Assembly: GCA_009363875.1 (NCBI GenBank)
Contig: CM018697.1
Coordinates: 50,733,484-50,797,483 of the forward strand
Direction: 5' to 3'
Source of the DNA: Mikania micrantha
Taxonomy: Eukaryota; Streptophyta; Magnoliopsida; Asterales; Asteraceae
Length of the DNA stretch: 64,000 nucleotides
Shown here piece by piece: positions 12,131-23,501 of the stretch (position 1 is the stretch's first letter; each line of letters opens with the position of its first letter). A program made the position numbers and the translations under genes. Below the pieces are notes generated by a model, which saw only the letters and a list, made by a program, of their open reading frames with translations, had not been told where the DNA came from and made no database searches.

Positions 12131-12882
12131 TTGTGAACAAACTTATACACACATCAAGTTACATATTCATTTTGGCGTTATTACTAGGTGATCACAACAA
12201 GGGAAAGCGGACACATTTGGGCAGACCAAATTCTGGAGTTAGCTTTTAAATTTGTTTTAAAAGCTAACTGCAGAATTGGTTACGTTATGGTTATATCAAT
12301 GTTGCTGACTAATTTTCTAACTCCAAACGTAGTTTGGGACTTGATTATATGTTGGTTTTCTAGCAAACAGTCTGATGACTGTTTGGACATGTTTTACAGA
12401 CTTGATGTTAGTTTGGGTTGCAACCATCCATGTATTTTCATTCATTGTTTTATACATATGCCTTACAATACAGATTCATATTTACAAATGTTAAACCTAT
12501 TGTTCTCACCAACTACTTTTGTAGTTGACAGTTACTTTTCACGTGTTTCAGGTAATCAGGTTTAAGACTTTCTAAAGGACAACTAAGGAGACCATTTTAA
12601 GATAGAACAAGATGAAGAAACAAGCTAGGATTGACTTAGAAACACACTTATATCCTGATTGTTTAATTGTCTTGTTTGAGTCTTATTTTGTAAACATTAT
12701 TTTTGGGTTTGTAGTTGTCATTCTTTTGATAACATAGATAGATTGTCTGTAACTAAACAATGGTCTAATCTTTATGAAACTTAGTAATGCATTGTGGTGG
12801 TTCTTATTCAATACTTGTGCATGATTCAACCATCGATCATCACCGCGCCGTGGATTCCGCACGCGGCGTAGGGGGTGTGACA

Positions 12883-12887
12883 GTTCA
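12883..12887. repeat. Target-site duplication GTTCA, right copy (solo LTR)
   Basis: This copy pairs with 9218-9222. The sequence after it rejoins the gypsy-2 LTR in register with the intact 5' LTR. Confidence 0.95.
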
Positions 12888-13667
12888 AGAATCATCCATT
12901 TTCGTTAAGAAACGAAGAAGATATGAAGATTTTTGTGATGTTTTCTATTGTGAGAAAGTGGAAACCGAAAATATTAGAGAGAGAGGGTTGTGGTTGAAAT
13001 AAATGAGGTATTCCGGTTCGTTTCGGTTGATCATTTCGCGTTTTCAGAACGTAACGCGCATTTTACTCGTTTTAAAAATAAAAGAATTGATATCTTCATT
13101 ATTTTGATGAGTTTCAAAATTGTAAAACGTAAAATAAAATATTTTACTTATTTTTACTCTTCGTTCGTTGACAGACCGTTAAACGACTAAGATTACGTGT
13201 ATACCCACAATCACGTACGTTTTTCGACGTGTTATTTATTTATTGTCGTTTACTCGCAATTATAAGTTCGACATTCGTATCATTATGGATCGTCACCCAT
13301 AACTATACTCAGTCTCGCTTACGCATTACGATTTTGTTTGATTAATTGATTGTCATACTATTCGTCATAACACTACGCACTAACACTATCCCATTACACC
13401 AAACGCAGTATATGTATAGGGCATACCCCAGAGTCCAGCTACCTGCCTTACCTAACGCCATCCCACCACTGTTTCGATATAATACGATATTGTTCTTGCC
13501 TAGCGTAATCGACTGTAAATAAATAATACATACTTGTTCCTAATTAAGGAATTCTTACAACACACAACACAAATATGAACACTTGAATCACATTGACATA
13601 CTGAATGTAAATACACATTGTACTATTCCTATTTATGACTAACATGACTACATGCACAGACGTTACA

Positions 13668-13679
13668 GTCTCCCCTAGT
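13668..13679 (-). other. gypsy-2 polypurine tract
   Basis: The sense strand reads ACTAGGGGAGAC immediately before the LTR start TGTAACG. This is the normal position and composition for the plus-strand primer of an LTR retrotransposon. Confidence 0.88.
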
Positions 13680-13682
13680 TAT

Positions 13683-14760
13683 TGGAATTTCGTCCCAAAA
13701 TTAACTAGCCGAAAGTACTGTAAAAAGATGAGGGTACTTAGCTTCATCTGGTCTTCACGTTCCGAGTTGAACTCAGCACCACGTTTGCCCTCCCATCGTA
13801 CCTTTACGATCGGGATACGGCTACGTTTGAGTTTCTTGACTCCATGATCCATGATTTCGACCGGACGTTCTATGAATTGCATGTTGTTTTGAATTTGAAT
13901 GTCTTCCAGTGGAATCTGAACATCATGATCCGCCAAGCATTTCTTAAGATTTGATACATGAAACGTATCGTGAACATTGCTTAGCTCCACTGGAAGTTTG
14001 AGTTTGTAGGCTACGGGACCTATCCTTTCCAGGATCTCAAAAGGTCCAACGTACCTTGGTGCAAGTTTCCCTTTCTTCCCAAATCGGACAACCTCTTTCC
14101 AGGGAGAAACCTTGAGTAAGACTCGGTCACCAACTTGAAACTCAAGTGGTTTCGACGTCGATCGGCATAACTCTTTTGTCGATCTCTTGCGGCCTTAAGC
14201 CTTGATTGAATGATTGTAATCTTGTCAGTTGTTTCTTGAATGAGTTCAGGTCCCACGACCTGTGAGTCACCAACCTCGGTCCAACGGACCGGTGATCGAC
14301 ACTTTCTACCATATAAAGCTTCGAATGGTGCACATTGAATGCTTGTGTTGTTGTACGAAAACTCGATGAGTGGAAGATGAGTATCCCAACTCCCACCGAA
14401 ATCGATCACACAAGAACGAAGCATGTCCTCGAGTGTTTGGATAGTCCTTTCGCTTTGACCATCGGTTTGGGGATGATACACCGTGCTAAGATTAACACTG
14501 GTTCCCAAGGCCTTTTGCAATGTTTGCCAAAAGCGAGAAGTGAAACGACTATCACGATCGGAAATGATTGATGTTGGAGTACCATGACGAGCGATGATTT
14601 CATTGATGTACAAAGTGGCTAACTTCCCCATTTTGTAATCCTCTCAGATTGGGAGAAAGTGAGCGGATTTGGTGAGTCGATCAACGATCACCCAAATCGA
14701 ATCGTAACCCCGTGGAGTTCTCGGCAACTTTGTTACGAAATCCATGGAAATTTGCTCCTA
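13683..14760 (-). pseudogene. gypsy-2 integrase core, GPY/F module and chromodomain
   Basis: The minus strand reads MDFVTKLPRTPRGYDSIWVI (catalytic core start, about 14740). Next come ARHGTPTSIISDRDSRFTS and VYHPQTDGQSERTIQTLEDM, which hold the D,D-35-E residues, and later GPVAYKLKLP. The protein ends in a chromodomain-like stretch, RPVEIMDHGVKKLKRSRIPI VKVRW. Integrase inserts the cDNA; a C-terminal chromodomain is the hallmark of chromoviruses and can bias insertion to particular chromatin. Breaks: a TGA at about 14646 (HFLPI-EDYKMGKL), a frameshift at about 14150 before the GPY/F module, and loss of Thr-Trp in the chromodomain (EFNSERED where EFTWERED is usual). The spelling of the chromodomain places it with the Tekay/Del group. 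Confidence 0.85.
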
Positions 14761-14775
14761 TTTCCATTGAGGTAT

Positions 14776-16706
14776 TTAAGGTTGCTGCAGAAGTCCCAAA
14801 GGTTTTTGATGTTCTGCCTTGACTTTGGAACACGTTAGACGTTTCCCCACGTACAATGCTTTGTCTTTCTTCTTTTCGGGCCACCAGTAAGATGTCTTCA
14901 AGTCTTGGTACATCTTATCGGCCACTGGATGAACTGAGTATCGCGACTTATGAGCCTCATCACAGATGAGTGTGCGCAATTCTTCTGATTTTGGAATCCA
15001 CATGCGACCGTTGAAGTATAAAACCCCATCAGTTCGAGGTTCTAGTTTACCCTCAACTCCGCAGTCTAAATCTGTCTTCAGTTGATTGTCGATCACTACT
15101 TGTTGTTGTGCAATACGAATCAGATCTTTCAAGTTTGGTTGTGTGTTGACCTCCATGGCTCTTACACGAATTGGCTTGACTGGTTCCTTACGACTAAGAG
15201 CATCCGCCACCACATTGGCTTTACCCGGGTGGTAACGAATCTCACAGTCATAATCAGTTAGAAGCCCAACCCAACGCCGTTGTCTCATGTTGAGTTCCTT
15301 CTGATTGAGTATGTGTTGCAGGCTCTTGTGGTTCGTATAGATAACACATTTGGTGCCATAAAGGTAGTGCCTCCATATCTTCAAAGCAAAGACCACCGCC
15401 CCTAACTCAAGGTCATGAGTAGTATAATTCTTCTCGTGAACCTTAAGTTGTCTTGAAGCATACGCAATTACCTTGTCCCGTTGCATAAGTACACAACCGA
15501 GTCCAAGGTTCGAAGCATCGCAGTAGACAATGAAATCATCATTGCCCTTTGGAAGACTAAGGATAGGGGAGTTGCATAACTTCTGTTTAAGAAGTCGGAA
15601 TGCATCTTCTTGTTTCTACCCCCATATAAAAGCTTGACTTTTCTGAGTCAGAGTGGTAAGTGGCAAGGCTATTTTTGAAAAGTTTGCGATGAACCTTCTG
15701 TAATAACCTGCCAGACCCAAAAATGATCGAATCTCTGTTGGAGTAGATGGGGTAGTCCAGTTCTTAATTGCCTCAATCTTTGCTGGATCTACATGAATCC
15801 CATCCTTGTTTATGACATGCCCTAAGAAGTGAACCTCTTTTAGCTAAAATTCACACTTTGAGAATTTAGCATAAAGTTGTTCAGCTCTTAGTAGCTCTAA
15901 GACTTTCCTCAAATGATCCTCATGTTCTTGCTCAGTCTTTGAATAAATCAGTATATCATCAATGAAGACGATAACGAACTGATCTAAGTACGGCCTGCAG
16001 ACTCGATTCATCAAATCCATGAACACTGCCAGTGCATTGGTCAGTCCAAATGGCATAACCACGAACTCGTAGTGTCAATAACGAGTCCTAAAAGCAGTAT
16101 TTGGTATATCCTCATCATTCACCCTGAGCTGGTGATACTCGGATCGTAGATCAATTTTAGAAAAGCAAGTCGCTCCCTGTAATTGATCAAACAGATCATC
16201 GATCCTAGGTAGAGGATATATGTTCTTGACTGTCAACTTGTTTAACTCACGGTAATCGATGCACATATGGAATGAACCATCTTTCTTCTTGACAAAGAGA
16301 ACCGGAGCTCCCAAGGAGAGAAACTCGATCTTATGAAACCTTTGTTTCGAAGCTCTTGGAGTTGACTAGACAGTTCCTGCATCTCAGACGGTGCTAATCG
16401 ATATGGTGACTTCGCCACTGGGTTTGCTCCAGGGACGAGATCGATTCTAAATTCCACTTGCCTAATCGGTGGTAGTCCAGGCAAGTCTTCTGGGAATACG
16501 TCCGGATAATCTCTGATGACCGGAACTTCTCCAACTGCTTTCTTCTCAGGTTTCTTCTCTACCACATGAGCTAGGAACGCAAAGTATTTCTTCTTCAGGT
16601 ACTTCCTAGCCTTGATACACGACACAATCTTCAATCCGCGGCAGGGTTTCTCGCCGTAAACTTGCATCATTTCGCCGGACGGTAGGGGAATTCGAATAAG
16701 TTTCTC
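14776..16706 (-). pseudogene. gypsy-2 reverse transcriptase-RNase H and integrase zinc region
   Basis: RT starts after the protease with VIRDYPDVFPEDLPGLPP and FRIDLVPGANPVAKSPYRLA. It carries SFSPW, CIDYRELNKLTVKN and the catalytic FVIVFIDDILIYSK (about 15960). RNase H has IVYCDASNLGLGCVLMQ, YASRQLKVHEKNYTTHDLEL and ADALSRK. The integrase HHCC zinc region begins in the last part (HKSRYSVHPVADKMYQDLK). It is not functional. A 1-bp change shifts frame after SFSPW (about 16312). Stops fall at about 16073 (before HYEFVVMPFG), about 15845 (after KCEF) and about 15619 (after AFIWG). Together these domains would copy and process the element RNA. Confidence 0.9.
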
Positions 16707-17386
16707 CTAGCATACCATCTCGGCGTGGTTTTTGGATAACCAATCCATTCCTACTACGACTTCGAAGCTTCCGAGTGTCTTAGAAATGAGATCGATAAGG
16801 AAAAGATGATCGTTCATTCTCAATTCACAATCACGAATTATTGAATTCACTAATATTGTCTTACCATCCGCTACTTCTACGGTGTAAGGAACATCAAGTA
16901 CATATGGTTGTTTATTAAACAGAGAAGCAGTATTAGTAGAGACAAAACTTTTATCAGCACCAGTGTCAAATGTGATAGAAACGTAGTGATCATTAATGAG
17001 AAATGTACCCATGATGACTGCTGGGTCCTCGCGTGCTTCAGAAGTTTCGGTAACAAAGGCACGGGCAGAAGCATTTGTAGCAGCATTGTTGATTTTCGGG
17101 CACTGGTGTCTGAAGTGTCCTTCTGCTCCACAGTTATAACAAGCCCTTCCACCAGTAGTAGCAGGATTAGCGGTGGTAGTTGTAGCAGCAGATAGATTAG
17201 CAGATCGAAATGTTGCAGCCAAGTGTCCCATCCGTCCACACTTGAGACTTTTTCTGCATGGGGTAGTGGGTAGGTGATGGTATTGAAATTTGGTGCAAAG
17301 TGGAAACAGGCCAGTATAGGGTTTTCTGGCCGTTGCATGTTGTGGAATAGCAGTAATGGGAGTGGCTTGAGTAGGTGCAGCTGCAG
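16707..17386 (-). pseudogene. gypsy-2 nucleocapsid and protease
   Basis: The nucleocapsid has a degenerate first knuckle (CGRMGHLAATF, where a Cys is replaced by Phe) and an intact CCHC, CYNCGAEGHFRHQC (about 17120). Protease follows with ITFDTGADKSFVS (Asp-Thr-Gly active site) and VVVGMDWLSKNHAEMVC. A TAG ends the frame at about 16708 where gypsy-1 reads on. A frameshift near 17350 separates it from capsid. The layout NC-PR-RT in one polyprotein is standard for Ty3/gypsy. Confidence 0.88.
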
Positions 17387-18226
17387 TTAAGGCTGCGTAG
17401 TTCTTGATCGTCTTTTGTTTCTGTTTCTTCTTTTTGGGGTGATTCTGTTCAGGCTTCTTGCCTTCATCCGTTTGTGGCCGTTTGTATCCCTTTCGAGTAA
17501 GTACGCCAGCCTTGACATATTCTTCAGTGAGGGTAGCGCTAAGATGAATTGCCGCTTCCTAGGATTACTTCCCATAACAGTTCCCCTGATGACTGGGGGT
17601 AAGCCTTCAATGTACCTCTCTATCCTGCGGGATAGAGGAGTAACTAGATGTGGCACCAAAATGCACAACTCATGGAAACAAGTTGTATATTTAGCGCTTT
17701 TGCCACTGTCCTGAACCAAATTCCACATTTCCACCTCAAGTTTCTTCAGTTCATGGCGTGGACAAAACTGTTCCACCAATACCTTCTTGAAATCTTCCCA
17801 TGGTAGGGCCAAAGCAACTTCTCGTCCCCTAGTGTTCTTCTCTGAATTCCACCAGGTGAGTGCGCCTTTGTGAAAAGCGCTTGAAGCCATCTTGACCTTC
17901 AGATTTTCCGGACATCCAGTGAAGTCTAGGATATCCTCAATGCTTTCCAGCCATTGTAGTAAGCCGGTAGCTCCTTCAGTCCCATCATACTTAAGAGGCT
18001 TAGCATCATTAACCTGCTTGAAAGTGAAGGTAGCAGTCCCGATGTTAGTGGCATTTGAATTGTGTGCTGAATCACTGGTTCTTCCCCTAAGGTTCTGGGT
18101 GATACCAGTGACCATACCCGGAATAACATCCTTCATATGTACAGCGATGGCCCGGGCAATTTTGTTGATCTCATCATCATTGCCACTTGTTGAACCCCCT
18201 CCGTTGGGATCACGTCGAGGAGGCAT
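17387..18226 (-). pseudogene. gypsy-2 gag capsid region
   Basis: I place the start at the ATG at 18226, giving MPPRRDPNGGGS. The frame stays open for 280 codons through the plant retrotransposon gag signature: KYDGTEGATGLLQWLESIE, ALTWWNSEKNTRG, WEDFKKVLVEQFCPRHE and RRIERYIEGLPPVIRG. It ends in a Lys/Arg-rich stretch before the nucleocapsid. Gag forms the virus-like particle. This is the longest undamaged stretch of gypsy-2; it leaves frame only at its 3' end (about 17350-17387). Confidence 0.9.
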
Positions 18227-18439
18227 TCTACGAATAGAAGCCACAAGTGGGTCAGAAATGACGAAGGATACAATTGAATTTACAGGATAAAGTTAGTAAT
18301 ATGTCCATACTACTAATATTATCATTCAATTGTAATATGAGCAGGTACACGTATAAGCAATCAACTTATTAGCATACTTCTCATGTGAATATGTACGATC
18401 TCTTATGATTTCACTTCACCAAACCTACACATTGACACT

Positions 18440-19115
18440 CTCCCAGTATATCAAAGATAGCTTATATATCGGGCATACGAAAGGGTCAGGCAAACTGCCA
18501 GCCCAGTCGCCATCCCACCACCGCTTCGATATACCACGATCATGCCCTTGCTAGCATTTGGCAATACAATTGTACGGACTTCTGAATATGTTCCATTGAT
18601 TAAGAATCCCATGATCTTTGTTCAATTGAACTGTGATTGAATCTATGGTTGAATTACGGTTGAATTATGTGTGCACCTACTAACAATTGTTAACATGTAG
18701 AACGAAATCATATGTGTGCTCTACATTTTTTCTTGTCTACCTATGTTAGTAAGTACTAAACATGTAATCACTTAAGAATTTCACTTAAGGTTTACATTTA
18801 AAGAATGTTCACAACTTGATTGATTCACACACAATGGTTGCCTCATTTATGGTTGATTAGCACTATGATTGTTTCACACACTTGTTTGATTCGTCTTTGA
18901 TTGTTTCACACAATGGTTGTATCTCAGATGATTGTATCTCATATGTTTGACTAATGTTCAATGATTCCAGTTGCTCCCGAATCTTCACTTCAAATACGAA
19001 CGCCGAATTCCCCCTGTTATACTGAAGATAGCTTATATATAGGCTTACGTAGGGTCACGCAAACTGCCTGCCCAGCCGACATCCCACCACCACTTCAGTA
19101 TGCTAGAGTTTGGCC
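18440..19115 (-). repeat. Two leader copies of the LTR GTGGTGGGA module
   Basis: Both copies read (plus strand) GATAGCTTATATAT, GCATACG or GCTTACG, GGGTCA, CAAACTGCC, GCCCAG and CATCCCACCACC, ending in TTCGATATA or TTCAGTATG. The first spans about 18440-18545 and the second about 18995-19115. The LTR version is at 23225-23325. Confidence 0.7.
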
Positions 19116-19416
19116 GACATTTGTATTTGAAGCTAGTATTCCAACTCTTGATTGATTATGATTGATTCATGATTGTCTCTTGAACTATGAATATGATTAT
19201 GATTGTCTAAACCGAGGTTCTTGATTTACAAAAAAAAATCAGGACCTTAGGTTTTAATATATGTGTCCTAGGTTAATTAACCTAGGTTCTCAATACTTGA
19301 AGTATTGAGTATAATGATCTCCTTGTGTGAACTTCAACTAAAGAATGCTGTTACACAGATTCTAGGTTATGAAGTCCTAATGATAATGAATACCTGAACA
19401 TGATAACATGATAAGG

Positions 19417-19608
19417 ATTTCAGATCAAAGATACTAAGAATACAGATCTTTGCCTCTAAAATTCTGTGATGAACTCTGATTGAGAATTTCAGATCAAGTA
19501 TACTAAGAATACAGATCCTTGCCTCTGAAAATCTTTAGTGAACTCTGATTGAGAATTTCAGATCAAGGATACTAAGAATACAGATCCTTGCCTCTGAAAT
19601 CCTTTAAT
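19417..19608. repeat. 69-bp tandem repeat in the gypsy-2 leader (about 2.8 copies)
   Basis: CAGATCAA starts at 19421, 19490 and 19559, exactly 69 bp apart. It is followed each time by ATACTAAGAATACAGATC and TTGCCTCT. Copies differ at few positions. Confidence 0.9.
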
Positions 19609-19854
19609 GACCATGTGTTGAGAAATTTAATTCGGTTTCTAAAATTATAGAATCCCGATCCAAATTTCTTGACTCGATACTTAATCTTAGAAGTGTATCC
19701 CTAAGATCTTTCAAGCTTGATGTAGACTTAATGCTCACTTATATTTTCTTAAATCCTAAGTATCCTCAAGCCTATAGCACTTAGTCATATGGGGTAGCTT
19801 AGGTTATAGTCTATGTCATTAATTATTGGGTTTTTCCTAGTTCTCTACAACCTT

Positions 19855-19867
19855 GGCTCTGATACCA
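19855..19867 (-). other. gypsy-2 primer-binding site (initiator Met tRNA)
   Basis: The sense strand reads TGGTATCAGAGCC, complementary to the 3' end of plant initiator Met tRNA. It lies 3 bp inside the 5' LTR end, where minus-strand cDNA synthesis starts. Confidence 0.93.
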
Positions 19868-19870
19868 ACC

Positions 19871-22800
19871 TGTCACACCCCCTGCGCCGCGTGCGGAATC
19901 CACGGCGCGGTGACGATCGATGCTTGAATCATGCACAAGTATTGAATAAGAACAACCACAATGCATTACTAGATTTCATAAAGATTAGACCGTTGTTTAG
20001 TTACAGACAATTTATCTATCTACCAAAAGAATGACAACTACAGACCCAAAATATAGTTTACAAAATAAGACTTCAAACAAGACAATTAAACAATCAGGAT
20101 TTTAAAGTGTTTCTAAATCCATCCTAGCATGTTTCTTCATCTTGTTCTATCTTAAAATGGTCCCCTTAGTTGTCCTTGAGAATGATCTAAACCTGATTAC
20201 CTGAAACACGTGAAAAGTAACTGTCAACTACAAAAGTAGTTGGTGAGAACAATAGGTTTAACAGTTGTAAACATGAATCTGCATTGTAAGGCATATGTAA
20301 TGAATAGTGAATGAAAATACATGGATGGTTGCAACCCAAACTAACATCAAGTCTGTAAAACGTGTGCAAACAGTCAAAAGACTGTTTACTAGAAAAGCCT
20401 ACATATAATCACGTCCCAAACTACGTTTGGAGTCAGAAAATGTATCAGCAACTTTGATATAACCATAATGTAACCAATTCTACATTTAGCTTTTAAAACA
20501 AATTTAAAAGCTAACTCCATCTTTGGTCTGTCCAAATGTGTTCGCTTTCCCTTATTGTGATCACCCAGTACTAACGCTAAATGAATATGTAACTTGATGT
20601 GTGTATAAGTTTGTTCACAACGATGAACACCATGCTTTTGAATACTTTGATTTGAAACCTTTGGTTGAATGCCCTATTTGATTACCATGATTTGAAAACC
20701 TTGCTTGAATACCTTGAATTGAAAGCCTTTGATTGTATACCAACATGAAAAACTATTGATTTAAATCCCTTGTTTTGAAACCTCTGATTTAATTCTGAGA
20801 ATAGAGTCCTTGTGTAATAACAAGATTTACAAAATATCCTTTCATCTAAACACAAGATTTTAGTAGAAGAGTTTATAAAAATTATTCTTTACAAGTATTA
20901 AACACTTATCAAACCTTTTTATGTAAAATAGATGTAAACAGTTTAGTGATCCTTTTATAAAACATTTTAGTAGAACTTATTAAACAGTTGATAAAACTAT
21001 TATAAATGATTGATAATTCCTTTGAAAATAGTTGAGAAATCCCTTGGATTTCAAGAGTGAACCTGTAACATTTGAACAATAGCATAACTATTGTAAATGA
21101 AAAATGATTTGCACAAAGAATGTTTGATCACGTGTTCCACCCCAAAACAGTTGAAAAACAGTAAAAGATAGGCTAATGTTCTCACCTGTCTGCAGTAGAC
21201 TCTGAACTATAACAAGTAGCAAGTAGCAAGAAAGACTTCTAATTGGTTCCTATATCATCGTAATCATACGTATAATATAAGATTTCATCAATAATGTTTT
21301 AGGCTTTGATTGATTGATCGACTTACATTAACCGGTTAACTTTTTTTCTTGTTAGTGATTACATCATGAATGACTTGTTCTCATGTTTAAGAATGTTGTG
21401 TGAATTTGAATATCATGAGTGAGTCCCTTGAGTGATAATTGATTCATGAAAAGAATGTGTCATGTTCCTTTTATGCACGAACTTGTTATACATAAAATAA
21501 CATGTGTTTGTGAATTGGATAAACCCTTGGTCAACATGTGGTTTAAAGAGAGTTTACAATGTTTAAAGCCCTTGTGTTTATGACTTGATCTCATAATTAG
21601 GTTAAGTTAAACTTAAACCAATCATGATCCCCTCATACAACTTTAAGTTGTATTAGGTTTTGATTACTCTTAACCCTCCCATTTTTCCAAGTGAACACCA
21701 TGAGTTGAGTGACCCAAATTCGTAGTTATTGGGCAAACGAAGCCGAGGTTGGGCCAAAAAAATTTCATTGGGCCGATTCAACTCAATTTGGCTTGGTTTA
21801 AATAATTGGGCCGGTTGTTATGCAATAGGGATGAATAAATGAAGTTGGGCCGAATACCCATAATTGTTTTAAAGTTACATCGGTCGAAGGGTGGTGAGTG
21901 CTCACATAGGTTCGGTCGAATAACAAGGTTCGCAGCCCAGGCATACATGTTCATACAGGTTCATCCAGGGTTAGTTCAGGGTGTTGAAAGGTTCGCGACT
22001 GCCATGCAATGTCCGTTGTCAAAGGGTTCGGCCAATATGCAAGTGCATGGTTCGGCCACCATGGTTTCAGAAATGAAGGTTCGTGGTTCATGCATGGGGT
22101 TCGTCTGAATGGGTTCGCCATGATGGGAGGGTTAATTGTATGCAAAGGTTCGGCTGGTGAATCAGCGAACCATGTAGGTTCGTGCGGCCCACTTAGGGTT
22201 CGTTGATGTTTAAGGTTCGGCTAAGTGTCCGAGGGTTCGGTTGGTTGGGATCAACGAACCATGGGTTCGTTCCTGATGTAGGGTTCGCCAAGGAGAAGGT
22301 TCGGCTGATAACGTTGATGAAGGTTCGTCGCGTATAGCGGGTTCGGCAACCAGGGTTCATTGAGTATGTAGGTTCGTTGATCAATGGGACGAACCATGGG
22401 ATTTCGGAGGGTTACAGGTTCGGCTCCTCCAACGGCTTGCACCATCAATCATCGTCTATCCCATCGTTCTTACCTGTTCTAAACTAAAACTCAAACACAA
22501 GTGATTCCCGAAGGTTTAAGGTTGTGGTGATGGTCTAGAATCGGTCAAGAATCAGGTTCGAACAACACAACAAAAACCCTAATTTGGTGAATCTTTCAAG
22601 CTTCGTACCTCGTTTTTGGCCGGATTAAACACCAGCTCCTTTGTACTTCCGTGTAGGGAATGTCGTGAGCTTCGCTTAGGTTCAAGAATCATCCATTTTT
22701 GTCAAGAAACGAAGAAGATATGAAGATTTTTGTGATGTTTTCTAGTATGAGAAAGTGGAAACCGAAAATCTTAGAGAGAGAGGGTTGTGGTTGAAATAAA

Positions 22801-23501
22801 TGAGGGAAAATCGTTCTTTAAGGCTTTTATACTACGAGTGGTATTCGGGTTCGTTTCAGTTGATCATTTCGCGTTTTCAGAACGTAACGTGCATTTTACG
22901 CGTTTTAAAAATAAAAGAATTGATATCTTCATTATTTTGATGAGTTTCAAAATTGTAAAACGTAAAATAAAATATTTTACTTATTTTTACTCTTCGTTCG
23001 TTGACAGACCGTTAAAGGACTAATATTACGTGTATACCCGCAATCGCGTTCGTTTTTCGATCGTGTTATTTATTTATTGTCGTTTACTCGTAATTATAAG
23101 TTCGACTTTCGTATCATTATGGATCGTCACCCATAACTATACTCAGTCTCGCTTACGCATTACGATTTTGTTTGATTAATTGATTGTCATACTATTCGTC
23201 ATAACACTACGCACTAACACTATCCCATTACACCAAACGCAGTATATGTATAGGGCATACACCAGAGTCCAGCTACCTGCCTTACCTGACGCCATCCCAC
23301 CACTGTTTCGATATAATACGATACTGTTCTTGCCTAGCGTAATCGATTGTAAATAAATAATACATACTTGTTCCTAATTAAAGAATTCCTACAACACACA
23401 ACACAAATATGAACACTTGAATCACATTGACATACTGAATGTAAATACGCATTGTACTATTCCTGTTTATGACTAACATGACTACATGCACAAACGTTAC
23501 A
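19871..23501 (-). repeat. gypsy-2 5' LTR (3631 bp, intact)
   Basis: Its left edge TGTCACACCCC and right edge CGTTACA match the 3' LTR. It contains TGGGCC copies (21730-21850), the GGTTCG swarm (21905-22430) and the GTGGTGGGA module (23225-23325). Small indels separate the two LTRs, so the insertion is not very recent. An LTR drives and terminates transcription of the element. Confidence 0.95.
21905..22430. repeat. GGTTCG motif swarm (gypsy-2 5' LTR)
   Basis: By eye I count 20 GGTTCG and 3 CGAACC in about 525 bp; chance would give well under one per strand. The next base is G, C or T, essentially never A. Spacers of 10-35 bp look unrelated to one another. Confidence 0.92.

Larger units (their letters stand above)
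9223..12882 (+). mobile_element. Solo LTR of the gypsy-2 family (3660 bp), nested in the gypsy-2 3' LTR
   Basis: The plus strand starts TGTAACATCTGTGCATG and ends GGGGGTGTGACA, with GTTCA duplications on both sides. It lies opposite to gypsy-2 and is related along its whole length, which makes a long inverted repeat with the host LTR. No internal domain is present, so the element was reduced to one LTR, the known outcome of LTR-LTR recombination. It contains three successive motif swarms: CGAACC (10290-10735), GGCCCA (10805-11085) and TTCAA-type (11915-12130). Confidence 0.95.
6345..13667 (-). repeat. gypsy-2 3' LTR, split by a nested solo LTR
   Basis: The LTR consists of 6345-9222 plus 12888-13667. 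Its plus-strand left edge is TGTCACACCCC and its right edge CGTTACA, so the sense strand starts TGTAACG and ends GGTGTGACA. The break at CTTAGGTTCA/AGAATCATCC matches the uninterrupted 5' LTR at about 22680 exactly at the junction. The LTR carries a GGTTCG swarm (8368-8960) and TGGGCC copies (about 8200-8325). Confidence 0.95.
18227..19854 (-). other. gypsy-2 5' leader (non-coding, 1.6 kb)
   Basis: No coding frame is seen between PBS and gag. The leader holds two diverged copies of an LTR module (about 18440-18545 and 18995-19115, with ATCCCACCACCGCTTCGATATA-like text) and a 69-bp tandem repeat (19417-19608). Long leaders in gypsy elements usually carry packaging and translation-control structure; that is not shown here. 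Confidence 0.75.
6345..23501 (-). mobile_element. gypsy-2: complete Ty3/gypsy chromovirus (Tekay-like), 17.2 kb including a nested solo LTR
   Basis: A full-length minus-strand element. It has a 5' LTR (19871-23501), PBS (19855-19867), leader, gag, protease, RT, RNase H, integrase, C-terminal chromodomain, PPT (13668-13679) and a 3' LTR (6345-13667, split by the solo LTR 9223-12882). Without the solo LTR and one duplication copy, the 3' LTR is 3658 bp against 3631 bp for the 5' LTR. TAAAG duplications flank it. The polyprotein is broken by several stops and frameshifts, so it is not autonomous now. Confidence 0.95.

Noticed and set aside
17415..17714. Plus-strand frames opposite gypsy-2 gag (also 17892-18290)
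   Set aside because: They lie antisense to a clear gag capsid, with no domain and no promoter.
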